Below are positions 1 to 11,063 of a stretch of 64,000 nt of DNA, one piece after another. Below the pieces are notes generated by a model, which saw only the letters and a program-made list of their open reading frames with translations, was not told where the DNA came from and searched no databases. The stretch's first letter is position 1; every line of letters starts with the position of its first letter. The position numbers and the translations under genes are program-made. This stretch comes from Obelidium mucronatum (taxonomy: Eukaryota > Chytridiomycota > Chytridiomycetes > Chytridiales > Chytriomycetaceae): positions 248,001-312,000 of the forward strand of contig JAIVFH010000001.1 of NCBI GenBank assembly GCA_025765595.1, written 5' to 3'.

Positions 1-1519
1 AACTACTGCAGCTGAAAGAGTTCCTGAAGCAATAACAGCCTTGGCTTGCTCAATGAAACGAGAGCGGCCGGAAGACACTGTTTGTAGAGGTGCGGATTTG
101 GCCGCTGGTTCAAGCACGGAGGGCTCCTTGACAACGTTGGCCAAATTCAAACGGTCCTTGAAAACTTGCGAAAGAAGGGAAACATAAGGTCCGTCAATGT
201 CAGTTTCGTTGGCCAAGGCTCCAGCAAGAGACAAGTTGGCCAATGGGTTGCTCTTGAAATATTGAATTACACTTTAGAACAACGACACGAGCAAATCTCA
301 ATGGTTGAATACAAACCAGATCTCCCTGAACAACAACAAATGGAGCATCTCCGCCGCTAGACGCCGCCCTCAAAACTTCATTCACAACAGATGGACTGAA
401 ATCTCCCTTCAAGCGAACTTCGTGAACGTTGCTTCCGACAGCAGATCCAATCAAAGACGATACGACATCCAAAAACAAGAAACCAAAAGTGGACTGCTGG
501 GAATCTGAAGACGAGACATCCAAGACTGCAACTCTGGTTACAGAGTGCGGAAGAGCAGCTTGCAAGTGAGCTGAAGACCATGGTCTGTATACTTGAACTC
601 TCAAAACACCGACAGAACCAGACGCGGCTTGGTCGATGGAAAGTGGAGCAGTACCTGGTACGACCAAGACAGTAGATGGGGAAGATGGTCCAGAGTATTT
701 GAAGAAAGATGGCTTTGAAGCCAATGGAAGAGACGCAATAGCAGCTTCCACCTTCTGAACAGCATCCAAGGTGCTCGATCGTTCCTTGTTGTGGATCTGA
801 GATACATTTTTTTTGTTAGTAAGCCGTTGGGAATACAGACTTCACGCCAACCTTGAAAGCAGACGCAGTAGACGCGTGTTGGGGCGATGAGGCTTGTTTC
901 GCGATAGTCACAGCCGGCAAGCCAGGCTCGGCGACGGCGTGGGCCAGCAGCGCCAGGTCGGCCTGGTTCTGGTCGGATTCCTCGGCGGCGAGCAGCACGA
1001 CGAGCGGCGCAATGTGTGCGACGGCGCCAACAACGGCGCGCGACGACGCGGCGCCGACGGCCGCCAGCGCGACGTGGGCGACGAGCGTCTGCGGCGCCGG
1101 GCTGCGCAGCGCCGCGTACAGCAGCGGCACGAGCTGCGCGACGGCGTCGGCCCGCGCGAGCACCGCGTTGGCGCCCGCCGGCGACGCCGCGACCGCGTCC
1201 ACGGCGAGCGCCGCTGTTGCCACGCTCACCACGCCGACCGCCGCGCCGTGTGCGTTCGCGCGGTGCTCGGCGCCCCACTGCTGGATCGCAGCCGCCGCCG
1301 CCGTGCTCGAGGCGCTGCCGACAACATGCACCCGCTCGCTGTGGCTGTACACTGTCGACGCCAGAGCCTGCGTGGACAGTTCGGTTAGCAACCATGCTTG
1401 GTAAGGTGCACCTCCACACCACACTCGCTCTGACACTTTCAGACACAATCGTTGATCGTATTCAGAACGCAGCTGGCGGCAGGCAAGCTTCTTCTTACCA
1501 ATGTGCTGTTGGTCGACAT
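1..1519 (-). CDS. MET10: Sulfite reductase [NADPH] flavoprotein (alpha) subunit, N-terminal part; runs off the left edge
   Basis: This subunit carries electrons from NADPH to the sulfite-reducing beta subunit in cytosolic sulfate assimilation. The part in view is the N-terminal, pyruvate-ferredoxin-oxidoreductase-like half; the flavin and NADPH domains lie beyond position 1. Exons by frame and splice sites: 1519-1499 (start MSTNSTL), 1367-852, 796-317 and 252-<1. The introns are 131, 55 and 64 nt; the first has a GCTAAC branch site, the second TTACTAAC. The donor at 851 could instead be at 845, which adds two residues. The segment with TVLVVPGTAPL and GVLRVQVYRPWS, then VTRVAVLDVS, follows the order TVFITYGS / GLINVRVPLPF / IVVIGQ that I recall from yeast Met10, and NPLANL / VFKDRLNLAN continues it. 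Exon 2 is far richer in GC than its neighbours. It is divergent from MET16. Identity is fairly sure. Confidence 0.82.
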
Positions 1520-1964
1520 TTTGGTTTTTTTTTTCTTTTTGGAGAATTGCGACATTGGTGGAGATAACAACGAATGTCATCACTGTTTCGCTGATTTCTA
1601 AACAAAAGATGGAGGAATTTATCAGTGAATAAACTATTGATGTCGGTCTGTAGAACCCATTTCATCAGTTTTAGTTGCCATTCACCCAGAAATCACTCCA
1701 CAAGAAAACTAATGGTTTCTTTACGCAATGATACCTTTTAGCAATATTTCTACGCTGTGTTGATTCTCACTTGTTGCAAGGAAAGCCGCAGAAACCCAAG
1801 ATTTGACGCGTTTGATTCGAAATTTCTCCAAAATTGCGCAATCGAAAAAACAAAATCGTGTTTGAAATTCGCTTTCCCCCCATCGAAAAAAAAGATAAAA
1901 AAAGGGACCCAGCGAAACAGACTCTCCCTCCAAAATCCTATACCAAAATCAAATCTATTACCAA
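1520..1964. promoter_or_regulatory. Shared divergent promoter of MET10 and MET16
   Basis: This 445-bp gap separates the start codons of two divergently transcribed sulfur-assimilation genes, so it must hold both promoters. At 1833-1845 it contains ATTGCGCAATCGA, whose core ATTGCGCAAT is a perfect palindrome of the bZIP (C/EBP-like) class. Nearly the same 13-mer lies in the promoter of the sulfonate dioxygenase/permease pair at 10818-10830. Fungal sulfur genes are known to be controlled by bZIP factors (Met4/Cys3/MetR), but their described sites differ, so regulation through this element is inference. Confidence 0.55.
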
Positions 1965-3024
1965 ATGACTCCTGCATCTTCAGTTTCAGCTTCTGCCCCA
2001 AACTCAACCGAGTCCGCTCTCAAGGGAACGTCACCAGTGTCAACGGCTCGATCCGGCCCCGCCCCTGCTGCTGCCCAACCCCAAATCACTTACTCTCCAG
2101 AGTACATTGCCTACCTCAACAAATCTCTATCCACCCGTACTCCGCAGGAGATTCTTGAATGGGCACTGATTTCCTTACCGGGACTCGTGCAGACAACTGC
2201 TTTTGGCCTCACTGGTCTCGCAATTCTCGATATGATTAGCAAGATTAGAGAGAAGCGAGGTCTCGACCAACACCCAGTTCCTCTCATCTTCATTGACACT
2301 CTCTACCGTAAGTTTTTTTATCTTTTTTGAATGACGCCATAGCGAAAATTTTCACGATATCAAAACAAAAAACTAATCCATCCATCCTCTCTCAAAAAAA
2401 ACAGACTTCAAAGAAACACTCGACCTCGCCCAAAAAGCATCCGAAACCTACAACGCCCCCCTCCAAATCTATACTCCAAACACCTTCCCTTCAACATCTG
2501 CCTTTGAAGACCACCACGGCCAAAAGCTCTGGGAAACAGACCCAGACGTGTACGACTACCTCGTCAAGGTTGAACCAGGACGCCGTGCGGCGCTTGAAAA
2601 CAATGCCCAAGTTACTATTACAGGACGTCGGCGGTCTCAAGGCGCGGCGCGTGCTGCTATCCCGATTCTGGAGTTGGATTCGTCTGTGAGCCCGCCAATG
2701 CTCAAACTCAATGTTCTTGCGGACTGGGATTACAACAAAGTGTGGGGATACATTCAAGAGAACAAGGTTCCATACAATGAGTTGCATGAAAAGGGGTACA
2801 AGAGTATCGGTGACTGGCACAGTACGGCTCCCACTGCTCCTGGTGAAAGCGAGAGAGACGGTCGATGGAAGGGTCAGGAAAAGACTGAATGTGGTTTGCA
2901 CAAGGATTACTTCAAGATGCGGTCTAGTTTCTTGGCGGCTGAAAAGAAGAGAAAGAATGGTCAGAGAGGGGATGAGGACATTGTTCTTGTCGATGAGCCT
3001 GTCAACAAGAGGCTTTCTCCTTAA
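1965..3024 (+). CDS. MET16: Phosphoadenosine phosphosulfate (PAPS) reductase
   Basis: The enzyme reduces PAPS to sulfite and PAP using thioredoxin, the step just before sulfite reductase in cytosolic sulfate assimilation. Exons 1965-2307 and 2405-3024 give 320 aa; the intron (GTAAG...CAG) joins DTLY to HFKETLDL. Seen in the sequence: TTAFGLTGLAILDM in the nucleotide-binding part, the TGRRRSQGAAR substrate loop, SIGDWHST, and the catalytic ECGLH near residue 275 preceded by ERDGRWKG. The length and motif order are those of fungal PAPS reductases, with a Ser/Ala-rich N-terminal extension of about 40 residues. It is divergent from MET10. A decayed fragment of the same gene lies at 39.7-40.2 kb in front of the second copy of the large secreted-protein gene. 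Confidence 0.93.
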
Positions 3025-3230
3025 AAAAGGGCAGCGGCGGTCGTAACTCAGCTCCTCCTTTTTTTATGTATGATCTTCCTTTTTTTTAGATAACTTTCTT
3101 GTTTCTGCACTTTCTGTTTTTTTTGACTGTTGACAGGGTTCCTTGATGCGACTCATAATAAATCCGTTGTTTATAACGCAAACTTTGTTTGTTTCGCTAC
3201 TAATCGATACTGTGCCTCAGCTTTAAAGCT

Positions 3231-3500
3231 GAGAGGAAAATGTCTCTGCCCCACCCAAACTGAAAGAAATAACACTTTGATTAGAAGCTGTCTCAATTGA
3301 AAAAAAATGAGGGGAAAATGGCCCCGCCCTCGCCCTGACTGCACTTTGATAACAAGCCGAGTCTCAACTTAAAAAAATAAGGGGAAAATGGCCCTGTCCC
3401 CGCTAAAAAAAACGTTTCATTACTAATATTATCGGCTACCGGCGACAAGACGCTGTGGCTAACCTTCAAAAAGAAGGATAAAAATGCCCCTGTCCCCGCC
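3231..3500 (+). repeat. Four imperfect promoter repeats (GAGGGGAAAATGGCCCTGTCCCCGCC type)
   Basis: In the 506-bp gap between MET16 and the next gene a motif close to TGAGGGGAAAATGG followed by CCCTGTCCCCGCC occurs four times, at about 3231-3256, 3308-3334, 3378-3403 and 3475-3500. The last copy ends only 30 bases before the start codon at 3531. Three copies occur at the same place upstream of the paralogue at 40596. The intervals share text such as TTTCATTACTAATATTA, so the whole promoter was duplicated. The repeats may be regulator sites; that is inference. Confidence 0.6.
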
Positions 3501-3530
3501 ATAACCACCCCAAAAAAAAAACAGCCAAGA

Positions 3531-6500
3531 ATGAGAACTGTACTACTGCTTCTTTCACTGGCAACAGCATACGCACAAGCGCAATCGTCTCCAGAGGCTG
3601 CTCTTGGTATCCTGCAAGTCGACGGTACCAATGACTGTATGCTTTTTAGCGACTCCTCTTCCGTTCTGTCGCTGTCGCCTTGCGAATGGGGAAACGTGAA
3701 ACAGCTGGTCTCGTTGTCTTCTCCAATCGCGGGGAAAGTCAGAATCCAACAAGGCACCAAGTGTGCCAATGTTCACGGCGCGTCCACTTACGCAGAAACG
3801 ACCATTGGAGTGAGTGCCAAAATTAAAACCACTTCTCTCTAATCACTATTAACTCCATCTCAATTCCGCCGTTTTATATTATTTTTCAAAAAAAAAAAAA
3901 AAAAAAGCCATTCAAATGTAACACTGGAACTAACGACATAAACGATTTGTTTGCCGTGTCTACTACAACCGGCAACAACCAGCTCAAGTTCACATACACT
4001 CTCAATACCGAGTTGTGTATTCATTCGACTGGAAGCATTATAGAAACACAGTTTGGGGATTTCTTTTTAAAGCTTTTCAAATTCGAGCTGTGTCTAACGC
4101 CCGTGAAAAATCCGATTTTTTTTAGAACGTGCCCCCAACCAGGAGCCTCAACTTTAGGATATCTATTCAACTTCATCCCTCTCGTGATTCCTACAATTTC
4201 CAACGGCTTTGTTCAAATTCAAGGAACAAACGAATGCTGGTCCGTCGCACCGGGTGGTGATATGAAAGTGGCTACTTGCGACGCCGCAAAATTGGAACAA
4301 AAGTTCAACTTTTTGTGGCAACCAAATGGGCTGTTGCGTATTCAGCAGCAAGAAAAGGTGGCCAAGTGTGCAAATGTTCAATCTGGAGCGGATGCTTTCG
4401 ACTTGAAATTGCTAGTTAAGCATCCCGTTTTTTTTCAATTATTTGTTTATATTTACATAACTATATCATAACTATATGCATGATTTTTTTTTTCTTAGAC
4501 ATTCTACTGCTATACAAACTCCGACCCAATCAATGACTTGTTTGCCGTGACCGGGACGAGCGCAACTCTGTTGAAGTACGGAGTCAACATTGGTAAATGC
4601 ATGGGACTGAATCCAGCCGGTGACGGGTTTACAACTCAGTTCGTATCCAATGAGAAAAAAAAATGTATTAGTTGCTTACTCTGATTTCAAAACACAGAGC
4701 ATGTCCCAGCACCAATTCAGTCGGATTTCAATTCAACCTGGTCGAGACTCCCGTGATTGCCTCGAGCTGTCCTGTCGGGTCAAAGCTCAGAGCAGGAGAG
4801 GCAAACCCAAAATCCGCCCGTATTGGCTCCGTCTTTGGAAACGAACTCTACAATCCCAACTCAGCTACATTCAAAGTTATGCCCTTCACGTTCATTGTGG
4901 AAAACGAGGAGGGAAAACCTCAACCAAGATGTCAAGTTACATGGACGCCAAAGCCTTCAGCAAACTTTGCAAACGGTTGGATTTACCCAGACAACGCCTT
5001 TTCTGATGCAAATGGTCGTGTTTCGGCTTATTGGATGGCCGGGTCGGGTCAGGGTGGCAGTCAATCTCTGGACGTGTCCATCAAGCTTGACGGCGGTAGT
5101 ACCGTGGTCACTCAAACTATTACTGCCTCTGTTGAACCTCACAAAACCCGTGCAGACACCATCTACCTTATTTTCGAGGCTCCTCAATGGGACATGTTTT
5201 CTGTCGACGTTACTCCTCATTCATGGGCACCCACGACTCATTATGAAGCAATCGGTTTCCTCGGTGATGCCATAGAATCATGTGGAATCCAAAACGATTT
5301 CCTTTACTTTTCACTTTGGGATTACAAAGGAAAATCCCCAGTTGTCCTCGTGATGGGCCAAAATGTTGCTTGTAACCCGTTTAACAACGACGACGGCACT
5401 GGAATACAATGCAACCTTCCATTCGAATCGAAATCAGGCGTCACGTATCGTTTCACAATGGCCATTGTAGATGCACCCAATGCGCAAAAGGATTACGCGG
5501 TCCAGGTGTTGGACACAAGCTCGGGTATTACTTACTTCTTGGCGACAATGAGAATCCCAGCTGCCGCTGCTCCGAACACGGTTTTCGCTTACGTTGAGGA
5601 TGTGTCCACCATTTATAATTCTTGTTTGGAAACGGAGCAGCTTCATGCCACGTTTAGCAATGTGCAATATTACGTTTCCAGTACTCGTAAATGGACGGCC
5701 GTTGATCAGGCAGGCGCTTTTGGGTTTCCCGCTTTTACTCCGGAACGTAATGAGATTTGTACAAACTATCAGTTTCAGTTTGCGAATGGTGCTTATTATG
5801 CTAGTACGGGTGGTATGGCGGTGGGGGTTCCCTTGAATACACCAGCCAAGGGTAACGCGTGGAAATGTTTACCGGGAAGTGTTTGTGAAGGGGCCGCTGA
5901 TTATCTTGGAAAACTTGCTTTGCCTGTTTTTGTTGCTCCAGAGTTTGTAGTACCAACTACAACAACAACAACAACTACAACAACGACAACTACAACTACT
6001 ACGACCACTACAACTACAACAACAACAACAACTACTACTACTACAACGACTTCGACCCCAACAGCAACTCCGAGTCCACTGACTTGCGCAAGCGTTGAAT
6101 CTCCACAAATTCGCGTCCCAGCGGAAAACATTGCCAGCGCAACCACTTTTCTTGACGGCAACCCTTCTTGCGCTAAAAGTGCCGGATGTGGAGGTGGAAC
6201 TCTGAGCTCCGTTTGCGCCAGCCTCGCAAGCTACAAGACGTGTGCAGTTGCTGCCTGTTCTAAAGATGAAATCGGGGCGATTAAGGCCAACGTTGTGGTA
6301 AATTTCCTTTTTTCCTCCATGTTTTTTTAACTAGCCGTGCGAAGTACAAGATTGGTCTTTTTTTTTAACCCTCCGTGTAGTTTTGCAGCTTGAGTGTTCT
6401 TTGCCCATTCTTGTCTGCATCAGCCCCCGAAGCACAAGCCAAATCCGCCGAAAAAGGAGTTCCAGGAAACGCAAAAAGAGTATCGCCAGTCGGGCAAACA

Positions 6501-8922
6501 TCTCAGGCAATGAAAGACACGTTTAACAGCATTCGACCAAAGGGAACAGCCGCAATCGACTTTTCGAAAGCCTCAACTGTGGAGGCGACTGTTGCAGCCC
6601 CGGCGCCTGGAAAGAGCGTTCCGATAAGCGCTGGACCGGTTCTTAAGCCAAAATCAGATGCTGCTCAAACCCAAGTGAATACTTTGTTTCAAGCTGGGTC
6701 GTTAAAGGTTTTGTTTGTACATCATGTCAACCCGAAATCAATGCTAAAGAGAAATCTTCCCGCATAGTTTACAAATGTAGTAGGAAACGGATTTGATAAA
6801 TACGCTGGAAAAATCAGTGCTACTTTGGTCAATCCTGGAACGGTCGCAATCAGCCAGCTACTTCCTGCACTTCTTACCTACAAATATTGGTATTCCTTGA
6901 CAATGAATGGTGATGGAACTGTGTTAACTATTGAGATGAATTCTGGAAATGCCCCGATTGGTGCGGTTATTTGCACTATTGCACAGAAGGGAAGGAAAAG
7001 AGATGATGGTGTCGCGTCGGCTGAAGGAGAACTGACAATGACGCAAGTTTTCGTTACTGAGGATGATGTTGCAACAACAGCCGGTTCTAATTTGCAAACC
7101 GCCTCTACCGCCAATGATGTCCAAACTACGGCTGGTTCTAGTCTGCAAACCACCGCGACGACAAAATTAACTACAACCACAACACCAACACCATCTACAA
7201 CAACAACAACAACAACAACAACTACAACTAGTACAACTACGTCAACGAGTTCAAGAACCGCTACAACCACCAGTGATACATCATCAACGACTTCCACCTC
7301 GACTCCAACTGCAACTCCGAATCCGCTGACTTGCGCAAGCGTTGAATCTCCGCAAATTCGCGTCCCAGCGGAAAACACTGCCAGAGCAACCTCTTTTCTT
7401 GACGGTAACCCTTCTTGCGCTCAAAGCGCTGGATGCGGAGGTGGAACTGTGAGCTCCGTTTGCGCCAGCCTCGCGAGCTACAAGACGTGTGTAGTTGCTG
7501 CCTGTTCTAAAGATGAAATCGGATCGAGTCAGGCCAACATTGTGGTACTTTACTTTTTCCGCCATATTTTTACTTGCCGTACTAAGTACAAGATTTTTTT
7601 TTGGTAGTTTTGCAGCTTGAGCGCTCTATGCCCATTCTTGTCTACATCAGCCCCCGAAGCACAAACCAAATCCGCCGAAAAAGGAGTCCCAGGAAACGCA
7701 AAAAGAGTATCACCAGTCGGGAACGTACCTCAGGCAGTTAAAGACGCGTTAAACAACATTCGACCAAATGGAACTGCTGTCATCGACTTTTCGAAAGCCA
7801 TTACTGTGGAGGCGACTGTTGCAGCCCCGGCGCCTGGGACAAGCGTTTCGATAAACGCTGGAACGGTTATTGAGCCGCCAAGAACTGGTGCTTCCGAAAA
7901 CCAAGTGAATGTTTTGTTTCAAGCTGGGTCGTTAAAGGTTTGTTTGTATATCTCATGGCGTGACATCGAAATCAATGCTGAAGAGAAATCTTCCCGTCTA
8001 GTTTACAAATGTCGTAGGATACGGATTCGACAGTTTTGCTGGAAAAATCAGTGCTACTTTGGTCAATCCTGAAACTGTAGCTATCAGCGAGTTACTTCCT
8101 GCACTTGTTACCAACCAATTGTGGTATTCCTTGACAATGAATGGTGATGGAACTCTGTTCACTATTGAGCTGAATTCTGGAAATGGCGCGATTGGTGTGG
8201 TTATTTGCTCTGTTGCAAAGAAGGGAAGGAGAAGAGATGATGCTGTCGCGCCAGCTGAAGGAGAACTGAAAATGACGCAAGTTATCGCTCCTGTGGATGA
8301 TGTTGCAATAACGGCTGGCTCTAGCCTGCAAACCTCCACTACTACCACCGGTGTCCAAACAACGGCCGGTTCTAATTTGCAAACCACCGCTACTGCCACA
8401 GATGTCCAAACAACGGCCACTCCAAACGCATCACCGGCGCCACAATTTGTTATCAATTGCGCTGCTGGATCAAAGTGCTTTGTGTGCATGATTTCAAACT
8501 CCAACACTATCCGTCAAGAATGCAATCAAGGGGAAAAAAGCACGCCGCTTGTGGGTAGTGCTGTATTTACTGCGATTCAGCCGGCAGTTTATGCCTGTGT
8601 GGTGGAAAGTGGGTCTGAACGGGTTGCTCAAATTTGTACGCAAGGATCAAGGAATGCAATTCAAGCTCAAATTCAAGTTCCTCAAGAGGTTATTGTCTCA
8701 ACTTCAGAAGTTCCTCGGGTTTCTAGTTCTGGAATGAGCTCCACAGTTGTTGGCAGTAAATCATCATCACTTGTTGGATTGCCCATCTCAGTGGTTGTTC
8801 CAGAGGGTAAACCCGCAACTGTTAAAGCAGCAAATAATTTGTTTGTAATTGGTAGCTCTTCACAGAGACACGGAGTTGCTGGAATGCTGTTGGCAGCAGG
8901 GCTGATGCTCTTGATGCATTGA
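3531..8922 (+). CDS. Large modular secreted protein: ricin-B-like lectin folds, Ig-like domain, DUF3472-like domain, Thr-rich linkers, duplicated Cys-rich module, hydrophobic tail
   Basis: No function is assigned; the layout suggests a cell-wall or surface carbohydrate-binding protein. Nine exons give about 1,601 aa: 3531-3809, 3908-4050, 4126-4414, 4499-4638, 4698-6297, 6381-6707, 6768-7544, 7608-7937 and 8002-8922. Order: signal peptide (MRTVLLLLSLATAYAQAQ); two beta-trefoil-like blocks with NECWSV, VATCD and LLRIQQ motifs (to about residue 280); an Ig-like stretch; a DUF3472-like block at about 430-620 (WDMFSVDVTPHSW, FSLWDYKG, GVTYRFTM); an ACA/ACT-coded Thr run at about 704-737; a Cys-rich module starting PLTCASVE near 743 and repeated near 1109; and a C-terminal hydrophobic tail (GMLLAAGLMLL) that suggests a GPI anchor. 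Every junction keeps frame. The paralogue at 40596 has the module once. Domain names are from memory of family motifs. Confidence 0.75.
5956..6058 (+). repeat. Threonine-codon microsatellite (ACA/ACT/ACG/ACC) in linker
   Basis: An almost pure run of threonine codons inside the large secreted-protein gene encodes a probably O-glycosylated stalk between the DUF3472-like block and the Cys-rich module. Similar but shorter runs lie at about 7189-7290 in the same gene and 43008-43080 in the paralogue. Codons vary while the residue stays threonine, so selection on the protein rather than simple slippage is likely. Confidence 0.8.
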
Positions 8923-9455
8923 TTACAAATATACAAACAAAAAGTAAGACCCAAAGTATGAATGACGTTCGAAGAAACAACAAAATAAAAACAAGCAGTA
9001 TCCATATAACAACTTTGTGATTACTAACAGAATCGCTGTGTGGGGCGATCCGACGGAGGCATGTGGACCAATAGTGCTTGGCGCGGACAGGCAATTTAGT
9101 AAGCAAGATGATTTATTTGAATTTCTTGAATTTGAATCGAATCGGAAGCCGATGAAAAAAAGTGAGACATGACAGAAGTGGAACTTGACAAAGTTGAGAA
9201 CTTGAACGCAAGGACTGGACAAGCGAGTTCTGGTCATGAAAAGGATCAAACTAAGACAAAAGCAGAATGCTCTACGCCGAAAAGTCACAGCGGCGGCGCG
9301 AGCGCCTCAACAGTCTACTGTCTGCGTATCGATCTGCAGGAAGAACTGCGGCTGAGCAACGATCGTCTGCAGGCAACGCAGCGACGGCATGGCAGTTTTG
9401 AAGAGCACGAACACAATTAACAACAAAACAGTGTCAGCAGAATACTTTTTATTGT
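8923..9455. other. Downstream region; right edge of the segmental duplication
   Basis: There is no convincing gene here. The stretch 9130-9247 (GAATCGAATCGGAAGCCGA, then GAACGCAAGGACTGGA) matches 45131-45232 downstream of the paralogue, so the duplicated block ends near 9247. Beyond it lies a short GC-richer patch at about 9285-9400 of unknown origin. Confidence 0.5.
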
Positions 9456-10713
9456 TTATTTCCCCTTTCGCGCCTCAGCAAGCGCCGCCAGATGCGCGCG
9501 TCTCGCCACGGGCGGCGCAATGCCGAGCGCCTCTCTTCGCGACGCGGAGTTTGGGTCCAAGTAAGGTTTTTCGCCGAGAGACGTGGCGCGCTCGCCGTAG
9601 CGTGGAAACGCGGCGGCGTCAAAGTCGGTCGTCGCCGTGTGGAACGTGACTCGGTTGTCCCAAATGGCGACGTCGTTTTTGTTCCAGTGGTAGCGGACTT
9701 GCAGGTCGTGGTTCTGCACGACAAGGTCAAAGAGGTACTGCAGCACTGTGTCGCTCTCGTCTTTGGACAATTCGTTGATGCGCTGCGTGAATCCCTTGTT
9801 GGCGAATCTGTTGGATTCAGTTTCTAAGATTCTTAAATCTGGGAATATACCAAAAGGTTTGTTTTCGATCTTACACTCCCTTCCAGCCAGTCACAGGATT
9901 CGTGCGAATGACGGGATGCACGGCCACAAGCTCGGTACCCACATCTTCTGGGGCTCCACGAGGTCCTGGATTGATTTTGGCCACACCCGCGGCTTGAAGC
10001 TTGTTGAAACCCTCCCCAGAATGAGTAGCAGTTAAACCTTCAAGAAATTGTCTGTACGCGGGAGACAAGCGTTCATACACCTCATAAGCGCTGGCCCAAA
10101 GAGTATCTCCTCCTTCAGGTGGAACGTCTTGCAATTTCAAGACGGCGTAATCAGACGGAACTGGTTCAAAGGTGATGCTGCAAGAAGAAAAGTATTAGAT
10201 AACCTGTAGATGACGAAGTGAGAGCGCGAGGCAGCAGAAACAATTGAATACTTACTCAGAGTGCCAAGAAACAGAATGAAGTTCGCTTCCCTTATAGCGA
10301 TACACGTCAATGTACTTTTTCTCCACATCAGAAGAAATAACGTTCTTTTGACCACCAAACTCATCAGTATCACTGATTGGATGAGAATGGAGCCCGGAAG
10401 TCGCCGGCTTTCCTCCAGCTTTCCCAAGAAGGTCAGCAAAGTGGTTTTGTTCTTCAAACGTCAAGTCTTGGTCACGCAGAAACACAACTCCTCGCTCTGA
10501 AACAAGTACAGCAAGATCTTGAAGGAGCTCTTGGGAATTTGGAGAAGCGAGGATATCGCGGATTTGGATGGTTCCTTTCTCAAACTCTGTCCCAATGTGT
10601 GGTTGGACTTTAAAGTTCTTGAACGCGTCGAGAGTGTGGTTTCTCTTCAAAGGCTGAATCTTCAGAGCCCCTGTAGTAGTACTGGTGGTAGCTGGTTGCT
10701 CAATTGGGGACAT
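9456..10713 (-). CDS. Alpha-ketoglutarate-dependent sulfonate/taurine dioxygenase (TauD/TfdA family)
   Basis: Fungal enzymes of this type (yeast Jlp1) oxidise sulfonates with 2-oxoglutarate and Fe(II), releasing sulfite. Exons 10713-10256, 10177-9875 and 9807-9456 give 370 aa. The first intron splits the second metal ligand: the read-through would give WHSE, but the spliced codon gives WHSD (H151, D153), the expected HxD motif, followed by ITFEPVPSDYAVLK. The distal histidine is in WDNRVTFHTAT (about 309), with the co-substrate arginine in FPRYGERAT. GGDTLWAS and HPVIRTNPVTGWK are also typical of the family. The next gene, divergent from it, is a Dal5-family permease, and MET10/MET16 lie 7 kb away, which supports a role in sulfur supply. 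The last exon is strikingly GC-rich. The exact substrate is not shown by sequence. Confidence 0.88.
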
Positions 10714-10817
10714 GTTTACAGAGTTATTGTAATCAAACGTGTTATCTCGCTTGCAAGCCCTTTTTCAATTGCCAAAATGACACAATATTCCGTGCTCACG
10801 GCGTGTTATAGTTTCGA

Positions 10818-10830
10818 ATTGTGCAATCGA
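10818..10830. promoter_or_regulatory. ATTGTGCAATCGA element shared with the MET10/MET16 promoter
   Basis: The 350-bp gap between the divergent dioxygenase (start 10713) and permease (start 11064) holds this 13-mer, which differs by one base from the one at 1833-1845. A TTCGAA stands just before both copies, at different distance. The half-site spacing is that of bZIP sites. Function is inferred from sharing between two divergent promoters of one pathway. Confidence 0.45.
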
Positions 10831-11063
10831 GCGTGGTGGTCGGGCTTTCGACTCATTTGATGACCCATAAAATTCTGAAACGGTCATGATTACCCTCATT
10901 GGGGCTTTTTGAAATTATATTGAGGCCAAATTTTCGTTATTCAACGAAATTCGTCACTACCCGTGTACATTCCCGTGCAATGAGCGCGACTTGACCCATA
11001 TAAATTGGGGATATCAGCGTAGCGAAAAAGTCACAGCCACGAAAAACACAACGAAACCAACTG

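Noticed and set aside
853..1567. Three long plus-strand open frames opposite the first MET10 exons
   Set aside because: They are by-products of the GC-rich minus-strand exon; Ala/Arg-rich translations with no family resemblance, while the minus strand aligns with MET10 through its splice sites.
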